This document shows, piece by piece, positions 12,735-22,952 of a stretch of DNA of 64,000 bases; position 1 is the stretch's first letter; each line of letters opens with the position of its first letter. Source of the stretch: Ceratodon purpureus. Lineage: Eukaryota > Streptophyta > Bryopsida > Pseudoditrichales > Ditrichaceae. Where the stretch lies: assembly GCA_014871385.1 (NCBI GenBank), contig CM026426.1:87052526-87116525 (forward strand). The letters run 5' to 3'. A program made the position numbers and the translations under genes. The notes below the pieces were generated by a model that did not search any database, was not told the origin of the DNA, and saw only the letters and a list, made by a program, of their open reading frames with translations.

Positions 12735-13720
12735 AAGTAGAGGGCTAGAGAGTCCACTGTATCTCATACAATTTTTTGGAACATATTGAAGCATACCATA
12801 CCTGTATTTCCCTGTCTTGGCAAATGTTCTTACTTCAATACAGTTTCTCCCACATGCTTCTTATTCGCATATTGTGTCATTGCTATAGCATGCTCCAGTC
12901 CCTTTGCCGATCTTATCTTCACAATGAAATGAACTATACACTCTTGACCTGTCCACGGTATAATTTCAGTCACTTGGAACACCTTACTCTCTGTCCAAAC
13001 TTACTGAAGCAACATTTCCACGGTCGTTACCTGTATTCTCGGTCTTCAAGACTATGTCGTTTTATTCTCTGTTATATCTCGGTGTTAGACTTCTTTTACG
13101 AATTTCCTTTTATTTTTTAACTTCCATTCTCAGCCTCATGAACCCTCTCTGTCATTCGGTTTCTTGTTTTCTTTCCCTTTATATTTTCCCACTATTTTAT
13201 TTTAATTCTCTATAGCCCTCCTTTGGTTCACTTCAAGTCTCCTAGCCCTTGTCTCCCTTTCCTCCCATACCCACCCTCCTACATGCTCTTTTTTATTATT
13301 TGTCAACATTTTGGTTCATTCCTTTTTTCCTTTCAAAGTTTTGTGGATTCGGTTCTCTCCCAGTTCTTCATACTCCTCTCTAGTATCTCCCACACCCACC
13401 CCCATACTCCCTCACTTCAAATTTTTATTCTGAAAACCTTCCTTTTTTCCTTTTTTTTCCTTTCTCTCCCTCTGTTGTCCTCCAGTTCACTTCATTCCCC
13501 TCCCTTATCTCCCCTACCCATACTAACACCCCCTTCGTTTCAGTACTTCCTCTTATCACTTTTTTTTTTTTTTTTTTTTTTTTTAAATATTTTTTTTTTG
13601 GTTTTTTTCTTTTTTTTTCTCTCGGTTGTCCTCCACTTCTATTCAGTCTCCTCCATTACCTCCCATACACACCCCTACACTCCATCCATTCCTTTTTTTT
13701 TTTGGTTTTTATTTTTGGCC
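12735..13720. repeat. 3' flank of the transposase, then a C/T-rich degenerate repeat array
   Basis: No gene. Two tandem-like stops (TAG…TAG) end the transposase. From about 13230 the plus strand becomes C/T-rich, with units of roughly 120 bp sharing 'cacttc-..-ctccc-tatctcccc-acccacac', interrupted by T runs at 13559-13584 and 13590-13618. The same unit type reappears beyond the oxygenase gene at 16050-16700. Confidence 0.6.
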
Positions 13721-13726
13721 AGTTGT

Positions 13727-14094
13727 AGTAATTGGGGGCCCCAGCTACCCTAATTGGGGCCCCAGCTGTAGTAATTGGGGGCCCCAACTGCATTAGTTGG
13801 GGCCCGAACTATAATAGTTGGGGGCCCCAGCTGCACTAGTTCGGGCCCCAGCTGTAGTAGTTGGGGGCCCCAACTGCATTAGTTGGGGCCCCAGGTGTAA
13901 TAGTTGGGGGCCCCAGATGCACTAGTTCGGGCCCCAACTATAGCAGTTGGGGGCCCCAGCTGCATTAGTTGGGGCCCCAGGTGTAATAGTTGGGGGCCCC
14001 AGCTGCTATAGTTCGGGCCCCAGCTGTAGTAATTGGGGCCCCAGCTGTAGTAATTGGGGGCCCCAGCTGCAGTAGCTGGGAACCCCTCTACAAT
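13727..14094. repeat. GGGGCCCC minisatellite, about 17 units of 21-22 bp
   Basis: The unit is approximately agttgggggccccagctgcatt, with palindromic GGGGCCCC and AGCTG cores, and units alternate between two or three subtypes. The final unit lies about 220 bp upstream of the dioxygenase ATG. The ORF that reads through it on the minus strand is a repeat artefact. The units have no conserved-repeat/unique-spacer structure, so it is not CRISPR-like. Confidence 0.92.
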
Positions 14095-14316
14095 TTTAAA
14101 ACTTTTAATCTTTTTAAATTTAGTACATACTTTTACTTTCATTTTTATTTTTGAAATTACTTTTACTTTGAAAACTACAGTAAAAGCTTGTTTAAATAAC
14201 TACATAATATACAGAAAGTATGTTTTTTTATTCATTATAATCTATATAACAATTTATTACCTTACACTCTATCACTTGATAATTGAGCTATCTATAATCA
14301 TTTATTTTCTAACGAG

Positions 14317-15897
14317 ATGGAAGAGATTGTACTTCATCAGGCCAAAAAGCCCAGAATTGCACAAGTCACTGCTCTAAACTTTATGGATGCTCAAAATATT
14401 TTAGAGTTGATTTATGATTCTAATACTAGAGGATGTAAAACTCCACAACACAAACAAAAATTATTTGATCGTTTGTATGTTCTTCCATGCAAAAAAACCC
14501 TACAGTGGCCTTATTTCTATAAAATATTTACTGAACCTGAATCAAGGGTAGATTTGCCTCCTCATACAAAACAACAATATTATGTCCAATTTTGCCACAA
14601 AATTTGTAGTGATTGTCTTCAAAAGTCACCATGCTGTCCTCTATGTGAAAATATTGAGAATCTTGATTTCTCAAAGCATACGAAATATATCTTTGATACA
14701 TCTATCACAAAAGATATTGAAATAACCAGTTTGCAAAATTTTCATGATACATTTCAAAATTTACAAGTTTTTTTACAAAAATTGAGTGAAAAAAACAAAG
14801 GGAAGATGTCTTTTTCATACAAAATTCTTCAATGTATATTGGTGGAAAAAGGACATCTTGAATTATCTATTCTCAAGCAATTTGACATTAAAACAAACAT
14901 GAGAATTGTCATTAGTTACACAAGCATTCCATCAAATAAAAATAAACTGGGAGTACCATATTGGGAAAATAAAAAATTTGAAAAGGCATGGCAAAATGTT
15001 TATCAAGACAATCATCTTATACCAACAACGTCTACTGCTTTATTACTATTAGATGGTAATAAATTATTGAATGATAAAATATTAAATTCAAGTGATTTAT
15101 CACTCAATCAAGTTTTATTTATTTATATTCCTGAAATATGGAATAATGATGTGGTCGCATATCAAACCACATTAGCTCAAGCAGATATATATTATGAAAC
15201 TGCTCCATTCGAGGGAAAATCAAATCAAGAAGATCCAAAACGAGGCTCGTATAAGTCTGTAGGCCATGGGTACATAGCACATGGAGGAATAGACTCAAGA
15301 GGAAATGTGGTACCATATGATAGAAAAAACATGTCTGAGAGCAAAAAAATTGCTTTCAGACGCATTGGGGATTCTGTTGCTTCTAAGATATGGAAGGCAT
15401 TGGATTTATTTGGACGACCAGTTAAAGAATATTTTACAAATCAATTACAAGCTATAAATTGTATAGCGATTGGATTAGATTCGTATCCAACACAAGTGCA
15501 TCAATTACACATGTCCAAGAATTCTTTTATCAAGCCACACATTGATAAATTAGATTTTGATTGCTCTTTCGTGTGTTGGTTCATTGAAGGATATCCCAAA
15601 GGAGGTGAATTTGGAATTTTTCAACATTGTATGAAGCTCGAGAATAATAATGGAGCAGGGGTATTTGTATTCAGCAAATATGTTAGCCACGGAACATTAC
15701 AATTTGATTCCAATTCATTATCAGCAACTAATTTTAAGCTAGGGTGTGCCCTGGTTAACAAAGAAGCGATTTGTACTAGAGTTAAAAATCAGCTTCAAAG
15801 TGAAAATCCAATCACTTGGAAACATATCCCATACATAAGTTATATTGATACTGGAAATTGTGAAAGTCAGGATGTAAATGAAAATGATAATGTGTAA
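14317..15897 (+). CDS. 2-oxoglutarate/Fe(II)-dependent dioxygenase, TET/JBP-like candidate, MULE cargo
   Basis: An intact, intron-free ORF of 526 residues ending in TAA. The C-terminal half shows the double-stranded beta-helix pattern: H408-x-D410 in KPHIDKLDF, a GGEFGIF turn at 429-435, the distal metal ligand H458 in VSHGTLQF, and a basic residue K474 (FKLGCAL) where 2-oxoglutarate is normally bound. An N-terminal cysteine cluster (about 93-112, CHKICSDC…CCPLC) probably binds zinc. Enzymes of this fold oxidise methyl groups or side chains. TET/JBP members act on 5-methylcytosine or thymine in DNA, and related fungal genes travel with DNA transposons. That makes DNA modification the favoured guess, but AlkB-like or prolyl-hydroxylase-like activity is not excluded. 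The gene is visibly more AT-rich than the neighbouring transposase and is flanked by C/T-rich repeats, suggesting separate acquisition. The start was chosen as the first ATG of the frame after the minisatellite. Confidence 0.8.
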   Translation: MEEIVLHQAKKPRIAQVTALNFMDAQNILELIYDSNTRGCKTPQHKQKLFDRLYVLPCKKTLQWPYFYKIFTEPESRVDLPPHTKQQYYVQFCHKICSDCLQKSPCCPLCENIENLDFSKHTKYIFDTSITKDIEITSLQNFHDTFQNLQVFLQKLSEKNKGKMSFSYKILQCILVEKGHLELSILKQFDIKTNMRIVISYTSIPSNKNKLGVPYWENKKFEKAWQNVYQDNHLIPTTSTALLLLDGNKLLNDKILNSSDLSLNQVLFIYIPEIWNNDVVAYQTTLAQADIYYETAPFEGKSNQEDPKRGSYKSVGHGYIAHGGIDSRGNVVPYDRKNMSESKKIAFRRIGDSVASKIWKALDLFGRPVKEYFTNQLQAINCIAIGLDSYPTQVHQLHMSKNSFIKPHIDKLDFDCSFVCWFIEGYPKGGEFGIFQHCMKLENNNGAGVFVFSKYVSHGTLQFDSNSLSATNFKLGCALVNKEAICTRVKNQLQSENPITWKHIPYISYIDTGNCESQDVNENDNV

Positions 15898-16257
15898 ATT
15901 TCTTGTAATTACTTCATTTCAGTGTAAAGTAATTAATTTGTAATAGATTAATAAGTTGGTTCTATTTACAACCCTTTTTGTATATTTATTTTAAATTTTA
16001 TAAAAACAATAAACATTTGTAACTCTGTATGACTGAAGACAGATATTTAAATTCGACTGTCTTCCATTTCTCCTCTCTCCCCTCCCTTATCTCCCCTAAC
16101 CAACCCCACACCCCTTCCGTTCCCCCTCTTCTATTTTTTTTTTTATTTTTCTATTTTCTCATTTTTGGTTTGCCTGTCCGGCTGTGTTCCATTTCTCCTC
16201 TCTCCCCTCCCTTATCTCCCCTAACCAACCCCACACCCCTTCCGTTCCCCCTCTTCT

Positions 16258-16288
<31 letters not shown>

Positions 16289-17200
16289 GTTTTTTTATTT
16301 CAGTTTTTGTTTGCCTGTCCGGCTGTGTTCCATTTCTCCTCTCTCCCCTCCCTTATCTCCCCTAACGAACCCCACACCCCTTCCGTTCCCCCTCTTCTAA
16401 TTTTGTTTTTTTTTAATTTTTTTTTCATTTTTTGTTTGCCTGTCCGGCCGTGTTCCATTTCTCCTCTATCCCCTCCCTTATCTCTCCTACCCAACACCAC
16501 ATCCCTTCCATTGCTTTCTTCTCTCTTCCTTTTATTATATATTTTTTTTTTGTTTTTTTTTTTTTTAAGTGTCGGACTGTCTTCCATTTATCCTCTCTCC
16601 CCTCCCTTATCTCCCCTACCCAATCTGGCAATTTCATTATTTTTCTCTTCCTCTTTTTATTTTATATTTTTATTTGTTTTTAAATTCGACTGTCTTCCAT
16701 TTTTTAAGTTTTTTATTTTTTTAATTTTTTTTCCTTTAATTTCATTAATGGATTCCTTATATTCTATATGATTTCTATCCTGTAGTCGTCTACTTCAAGA
16801 CAGCGGGCTCAAGCTTTGGCAAAGACATGGACCTGTCCGGAAAATTATACGGCGTACATGCATGGAAACGACCATCCCACACCATATTCATTGACAAAGA
16901 AAGACATCTGTACATTCGGATAACTCATAAAACGTATTATATATGAAGTTCAAAATTCTAAAATGAAGGAGAGAATATGAGAGTTCAAAGTGAAGTCTGC
17001 TCAGCAAATAATCCGAAAGAAATGGAAGAAAAAATAAATGGTTCCTCAGTTTCCGAAAATATATGCCGTGGCAATGTTGCCTAAGTTTTGAAAGGAGGCC
17101 AAAGTATCGACCTCAAGTTCTACTGAAAAAAACCGAAGCTTCATAACTCTCCGGATTCAGACTGGATGATTGAACTAGCAAAACTCATGGACTCCACCCC
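15898..17200. repeat. C/T-rich tandem repeats (units of 120-140 bp) and T runs; no gene
   Basis: Five to six units begin with 'tgtccggctgtgttccatttctcctctctcccctcccttatctcccc' or a variant, near 16052, 16173, 16314, 16439, 16567 and 16685, separated by poly-T. Three of them contain the exact word CCTGTCCGG. The ORFs across this block are compositional. 16770-17200 is the shared 3' region of the convergent genes, with nothing recognised. Confidence 0.8.
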
Positions 17201-20200
17201 CTAGACAGACGGCAGCTCCACTACCGGGTCGCATGAGGCTGCCTGAACCGAGAAAAGAGGCGCTGCCTCGGTCTCAGCCACACCCTCACCTAGCTTCTTC
17301 ACGGAATCTCTTGGGGAAAGGCTGAAGTCCCAGGGGTCACTTCTGTCCGAACGGGAGGGCTCCTCATGCTCATTGCTTGGAGCAGCTTCATGTGCCTGTC
17401 CGAAAATCCTCACCTGATCAATAGTGCATAGAACTTGAGAGGCCTTCCACTCATCTAGGTCCTCTAGGTCGTCTGTAACATTCCAAACCTGTAGCTTTCC
17501 ATGCAAGTGATGGAGGCTGTCCTGAAGGAGCTCCTTCGCTGCTCTGAAAAGCCCATGTCCAGCGGCTGGCCAGATTCCTGTAGCCTCAAGGGATCCGAAA
17601 ATGTAACCCAAGTCCAGATTTTCACGATACAGCAGAACGATTCGGAATGCATTGGAGACCAACTCGTAGTCGACACCCTCCCTGGTGACCCACATGTCCC
17701 GCAGCAAGCTCTTCTTGTCCAAAGCTAGCATATCAAGACAGGCCCTCACAAAGGTGTCACGGCCCCAGCAATGGTACTGTGCCACCTCTCCCCTTTGATC
17801 AATGCAATCATCCAACACAAGCCGGAATGTCTCAAAAGACACACTCTGTGTATCCATTGTGGGGAAGTAGATCTTCCCAACCCGTATGAGCTCTTCCATC
17901 GCAATAAGAATCTGTTCCCCCCGGTCCTTCATCGTCTCCTGAGTGAGGCCTAGAACAGGGCAAAGCATGGGCATACGTGACCCGAGCTCACTCTTAGCAA
18001 ATAACTTCAGAGCCCGTGCCATGTGGGGTGGCTCGTTCTTCTCGCCTATTCTCCTCCCTTCCATCTCAATCCACTTGACAAGTCCCTCGAACTCCTCCTC
18101 CGAATGCTCGTAAGGCCTGCTAAGACACCTGGGCTGCGGTTCGCACTTGAACTCTCTGAAGAGGGGAGACCAAACCCACTCCTCGTCCTCCTCCTCAATC
18201 CGTATCTTGATATCGTATCCGGACATCTGCTCTGCAACGAAGGCAGCCCGATTCCTATGAACCTGATCCACTAGTCCCTCGAAGTCCCTCTGGCGGGCCA
18301 AGAACGTCAGGACATCGTCGTGATGCAGGTAGAATAGGTGAATCTCCCTGGTAATGGCCCCTCTGTCCTTGTAGGCAAATGCATTCTTACACTTATCGAT
18401 CGCAGCAACAACCGGTAAGGGCAAGGAATCCTGTCGAAATCAAAGGAGACGGTATAAGCTGCATGTCAAGACATTGCCAAACCTTTCAACAAAAAAAACT
18501 AGACAAGAAATGCAATAAGCCCCTAAACCGTAAACCATCAACTTACTGCTAATTCGGGGTCGAATTGGAGCGCCCCCCAAGCAGCCGAGACCTTGCCTGC
18601 CAACTCCCCTGTAGAGTTCAACCTCCGTAGCCACTCCATCGGTGCTTGAAGGTCGCCCATGAGTTCAGTTGGAACTATTGTTCCAAAGAACTCCTGGAGT
18701 GAGTAGAGACCTGGAGGACTTGCGGGTCCGGTTGGAGCACTGGTCGGGTCGACTGTTGGATAAATCTCCCGAGCTTTCTCCCATGCGGCTGTCTTGAAGT
18801 CCTGCCTCGCCTTCCTTGCTCCCACCAGCGGCACGCAGGGAGGAGGTACCCATGCACAACCCCCCCCATCCCCCACCCCCGGCTCTCTCGTTTGCTGCCC
18901 CGATTCCCCTGCTCCCGGCTCCGCTCCAGCCGTTTCCGCATCACCCACTCCAACCTCTCCTTTCTGCTGCCCCCCTTCGCCTGCTCCCGACACGGCTTCT
19001 AGGTTCCCCGCATTGCCCCCTCCCGGCTCTCGTACCACCTGCCCCGCATCGCCCACTCCTGGCTCTCGTACCACCTGCCCCGCATCGCCTAGTACTGCCT
19101 CCTCTGCGCCCGTACCCGCAGTCTCCAGTCCCCCTTCCGGTGCTTGCTTCCATGCAGCCCCTCGTCCACCGCTGCCCACGGCCTCCTTCGCAACCGCATC
19201 ATCTCCCCCAGCCCCCATCGCCTCCCCTCCCCCTCCCCCTGTCGCTGCCCCTCCTCCCACGCTGTGCGGCTCCATCGCAGCCTCCTCGCCCTCTTCACCT
19301 CCCGACCCAACCAATATCACGTCGTCTCCCCCACCGTTGTCTGAGTCAGAATCCCGGAACTTCCTCTTCTTCCCCTTCGCCCCCCCCGACGCCTGCTCTT
19401 GTGCCGCCGCTGCCCTAGTCCTCCCTCCCATACCCTCTGCTGGAGTTTTAAACCCATGAAACGTCACCCGCCTACTGTTGCCCCCCTTCTTCACCTTCCT
19501 CTTCCCCCCCACCCTACCCGAACTTTCTCCCTCGGATTCGTCATCCTCGGGGACGCCCTTCTTCTCTGTTTTCTTCTTACCTCCGGTTGATCCTCCCAAA
19601 CGCCGTCCCCTGAATGCAGTGCCTGCCTGACGCCTAGGAGTGTCCGATTTCGGCACTCCTCCCTCGGCCCCGACGCCCTCGTGTTTGCCCTCTTTTATCT
19701 TCCTCAAAATATCAGCCACGCTATCCCCGTCCCCGAGTAGTCTCCTCTTCGCTCCAGGTTCCTGTAAGTTGTCCCCCTCCCGTCTCTCCCCGGCAGGTGC
19801 CCCTTCACCCCCATGTGCTTGTCTGTCCAATGCATCACCCACCCCGCCTACAGCATGTTCAGAACCCCCCTGCGCCTCCTCTCCACCTGCGGCGTCATCC
19901 CCCTTGCCTCCGGGGCGATCGCCCCCTTCACCCCCTCCCTGTCCGGACCTGGTTTCATTCCCCTCTTCTCCAATCGCCCCCTTATCCCCCCCCTGTCTGC
20001 ATTCACGTAAACCTGTCCGGGCCCCTCCTACGCCTTCTCTGGGAGGTACTACCTCTACCCCACTTCTTTCCCTTCGATGCCGAGGACTCCCAAGGGGTCG
20101 ACCTTTCTTAAGCCTCCCCCCGGCCCTAGGCTTCCCGTCTCCCTCTGGACTAGTGACAACCGCGGCTTCCTGTTCTCCAGCATACCTGTCCGGGTGAGGG

Positions 20201-21150
20201 TCAGCACTGCCAGCCGCTCCCTCTCCGTCTCCATCTTCTCCTGAGTCCGTCTCCCTTACCCTTTTTTTTTTCCCCTTGCTACTCCCATCTTTCGCCGGTG
20301 TCGGTCGCTTGCCGATCATCTGCCACGGTAGAGGAATCCTGTACTTCTGGAAAACAGCCCTTGCCACTTTGTTGCCGTCTAAACCCCTGGCCGGATAGAT
20401 CTTCAGCGGCCCACATTCCTTATAACAGTAGCACTCACACATCCCCATCTTGCGGTGCCATCCGAGTGTAGCCTTGTCCACGAACTCCATCTCGCAGTAT
20501 TTGCAAATGAAAGGGATCTTCAACCTGGTCTTCCCCTTACCTTTGTCTTCTTTCGATTCCCCTTTGCCCCTGTACAGGAGGTTCACCTCGACCATTAGCC
20601 AATCATGCTCGGAGCTAGTGAAGGCGTCTCTATTTGCATCATACCCTGCAGCCACGCTGGTACACACGATAACCTCCTCCGTACCGTGTTTCCCCTGCAC
20701 AAGCAACTGGAATTCCAAACCACCGACCTAAATGAGGGACATCATCAAACAAGGAATGTACACACTGTAAGGAACGGATCGGTGACACTATAGACAGGCG
20801 GGCAGCAATGGTAACTCGATAGGAGGACACCTAAGCAACCCGGACAGGGCAACACAACAATGACCCGCTGAGACAATGCACTTCTATGAAACCATAGTGT
20901 AATTCAGGAAGTGGCACAGTTAACATACCCCGGGCACCACCCCTGGTTCCATAGTGGCGATTTTTCGTTGCCACTCTTTGGAGAGCTTTGTAACATCGAG
21001 CTCCGTGGCCCAACCCTCCAGAACGTCGACTGCATCTGCTGGCCGGACTTTAGACAGGTCCGGCGTCTCCTTTTGATTTATCTACAGAAGTAGAAAATAA
21101 TCAGTGAAAACCGTAAACATGAAACGAATCAGTCGACAGAATGACTAACC
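17201..21150 (-). CDS. Spliced gene for a C2HC-finger, low-complexity protein; third MULE gene, function unknown
   Basis: Read on the minus strand, three exons join in frame: 21081-20929, 20727-18547 and 18430-17201 (donors GTATGT and GTAAGT; acceptors ending TAG and CAG), about 1,187 residues. A further short exon ending at 21150 (…LPGWIA, donor GTTAGT) probably precedes them, but its own start was not found. Near the N-terminus lies C-x2-C-x12-H-x5-C (FICKYCEMEF…GWHRKMGMCEC), likely a zinc finger. Next come about 500 residues rich in Gly, Glu, Ala and Lys with nuclear-type basic patches (KGKKKRVRE), including a repeated VVREPGVGDAGQ unit. The last exon is an ordinary folded-looking domain of about 410 residues that I do not recognise. 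Position and orientation resemble the second gene of MuDR or the VANB/VANC genes of VANDAL elements. It could be a DNA-binding accessory or anti-silencing factor, but this is inference. Confidence 0.7.
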
Positions 21151-21348
21151 GCAATCCAGCCGGGCAGGTGAAGATTACAGTCCGGACGGGGTTTTTAAAA
21201 ACAGAAATTGAGCCAGAAAAGAATTCAAGAAATACTGCATGGAAGGTAAAAAAGTAGAAGTTCATCGGAAAGCTGATGAGTATGAGATCTTAGCCTAAAA
21301 CCCGTCAAGGAGATAACTGCAGGAAAGTACCAAATGAGAGAATGAAAA

Positions 21349-21381
<33 letters not shown>

Positions 21382-22619
21382 CAAAAGAATAGAAAGAACA
21401 AAAACAGTGAAGAAACGATCAGAAAAACAAACCGACCTGAACATACACAACAGAGTCTGATAGAAATTCAGGACAGGTGAAGTGAGTATCAGAAACGGAA
21501 ATAAAAACTCCATAGAGAAAGAAGAGAGCAAAACCAGGAAAAAAATGAATGAGAGAAAAATAAAACAAATAAACCAAAAAGTGCAGGACGAGACAATGGC
21601 GAAAAAAATAAATAGACTGAAACGCATGTTCGAACATGGAGAAATCAGTAAAGTAGAATGACAGATACGAAGAGAAAGTCCAGTATGGAGAAATAGGAAA
21701 ACATCTGGTCCGAAAGAAATGGGCAGTTCCAGAAAGACATTGCTGGACAAAAAAAGAGGAAAAAAAAAAAAAACATAGGTGAAAACCATATGAAAGAAAA
21801 TGACGATAAAACCATAAAAGAATGTTTAGAAAGGAAGGAAACGAAAAAATGGAAGGGCTCGAAACAAGCATAAAAAAAAAAAAAACAATAATTTGAAAAC
21901 CAGAAGGGACAAAGTAAACTGACCAATTAGAACCTTATTAGTTACCCACGGGGACAGGTAGAGACACCAGCAGATGGAGACATGGCGGAGAGGTAAAAAA
22001 AAACTAAATTAAATATCATGAGTAAACACCCGGACATGCAATCAGAAGCAGAAAAAAGGATCGCTGTGCGAGGAGGAAATACCAGACTAACGGGTATTCA
22101 GACCAGCACGAACAAAACCACAAAGGACATCATAAGAGACAGTAAACCAAAAAGTCCACAACAGAATGAGACACTAAGCCCAAAGAAAAAAAAAAAGAAA
22201 AAAAAACAGTGACATCAAGCTTACCAACTCCCTCAAGGACTTCATCGGATGTCCTCCCCACCTCGAACAGCCTCTCCCTCGGCCCGATATACTACCTCCA
22301 ATCCCCTGTCCGAGCTCCAAACTCTTCCACCTAGCTCATTCCGACCATCGGTATGAGCTCCTCAACAAAGCGCCATCTCCTCCGGTCCAGCGTCACCGAC
22401 TACATTGTTGCCGAAGCCGCCAACCCTCCATGGCCGCATTCATGAACCCGTAAACCAAACTCACCATTTTCTAGAAAACCCTAATCGCTACAGACCTAGA
22501 CAGAACTAAACCCAAAACAAAGTCTCCCATTTCACGCACAATCCTCCACACAGCAGCATTACCTCCCTAACACATCCTGTCCGAAGCTAGAGAGAGCTGC
22601 GACGTTCACGACACCCAAG
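21151..22619. other. A-rich tract and possible decayed 5' exons of the minus-strand MULE gene
   Basis: 21300-22210 is A-rich with homopolymers (21340-21380, 22190-22206) and reads like a long T-rich intron on the minus strand. On that strand, a stretch from about 22400 to 22214 ends in a good donor (GTTG|GTAAGC) and carries a coding-like frame (RRRWRFVEELIPMVG…), but it holds two TAG codons. It may be a decayed first exon or leader. Confidence 0.35.
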
Positions 22620-22943
22620 ACACGACGTCGCCAAAACGACGACGTGAGCGAGAGAGACGACGCCCCCTGGATGAGGTGTCCACCGGGATGAAGCCTCGGG
22701 CGGCGGATGAGAAGCTCGCGGGCGGGCGGGGGGGAATGGGGATGCTCCACGGGCTGGGCGACCTCGACGGGCGCAGGGGGGGACGGGGACCGGGGACCGG
22801 GGGCGATGGGAGCCGGGGGCGATGGGAGCCACGGGCATGGGAACGCGGGCGCGAGGGGAGCGTGAGAGCGTCCCCCATCGGGCGCTGCCCCTGACCGCGA
22901 AGGAAAGGTTAGCACCGCTTGATGGGGGAGAATAGAGAGACCC
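22620..22943 (-). repeat. Right terminal inverted repeat of the MULE
   Basis: Inverted copy of 8457-8782. The outermost bases on the plus strand read …gaatagagagaccc and are followed at once by the duplicated CTTCAAGTA. Confidence 0.93.
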
Positions 22944-22952
22944 CTTCAAGTA
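22944..22952 (+). repeat. 9-bp target site duplication, right (CTTCAAGTA)
   Basis: Identical to 8448-8456 and in the same orientation. Confidence 0.93.

Larger units (their letters stand above)
8457..22943 (+). mobile_element. Complete 14.5-kb Mutator-like element (MULE) with cargo
   Basis: The outer ends are perfect inverted copies beginning GGGTCTCTCTATTCTCCCCC, with ~325-bp terminal inverted repeats and an identical 9-bp flanking duplication, so both borders are fixed to the base. Inside are a plus-strand MURA-like transposase gene (9049-12734), a plus-strand 2OG-Fe(II) dioxygenase gene (14317-15897) and a minus-strand spliced gene (17201 to at least 21081). Each end drives inward transcription, the layout of maize MuDR with its convergent genes. 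It is much longer than a typical MULE of a few kb. It was inserted into non-coding DNA. The perfect duplication and the close similarity of the terminal repeats suggest a fairly recent insertion, but the transposase has since acquired an in-frame TGA. Confidence 0.93.

Noticed and set aside
13727-14094. CRISPR-like array
   Set aside because: Units are head-to-tail 21-22-bp palindromic repeats without unique spacers, in a eukaryotic transposon.
13223-16771. Phe/Ser/Pro-rich plus-strand ORFs flanking the dioxygenase
   Set aside because: Translations of the C/T-rich repeats and poly-T runs.
18794-19459. Proline-rich plus-strand ORFs of about 200 residues
   Set aside because: They are the antisense of the Gly/Glu/Ala-rich part of the spliced minus-strand MULE gene, which has splice sites and a zinc finger in its favour.
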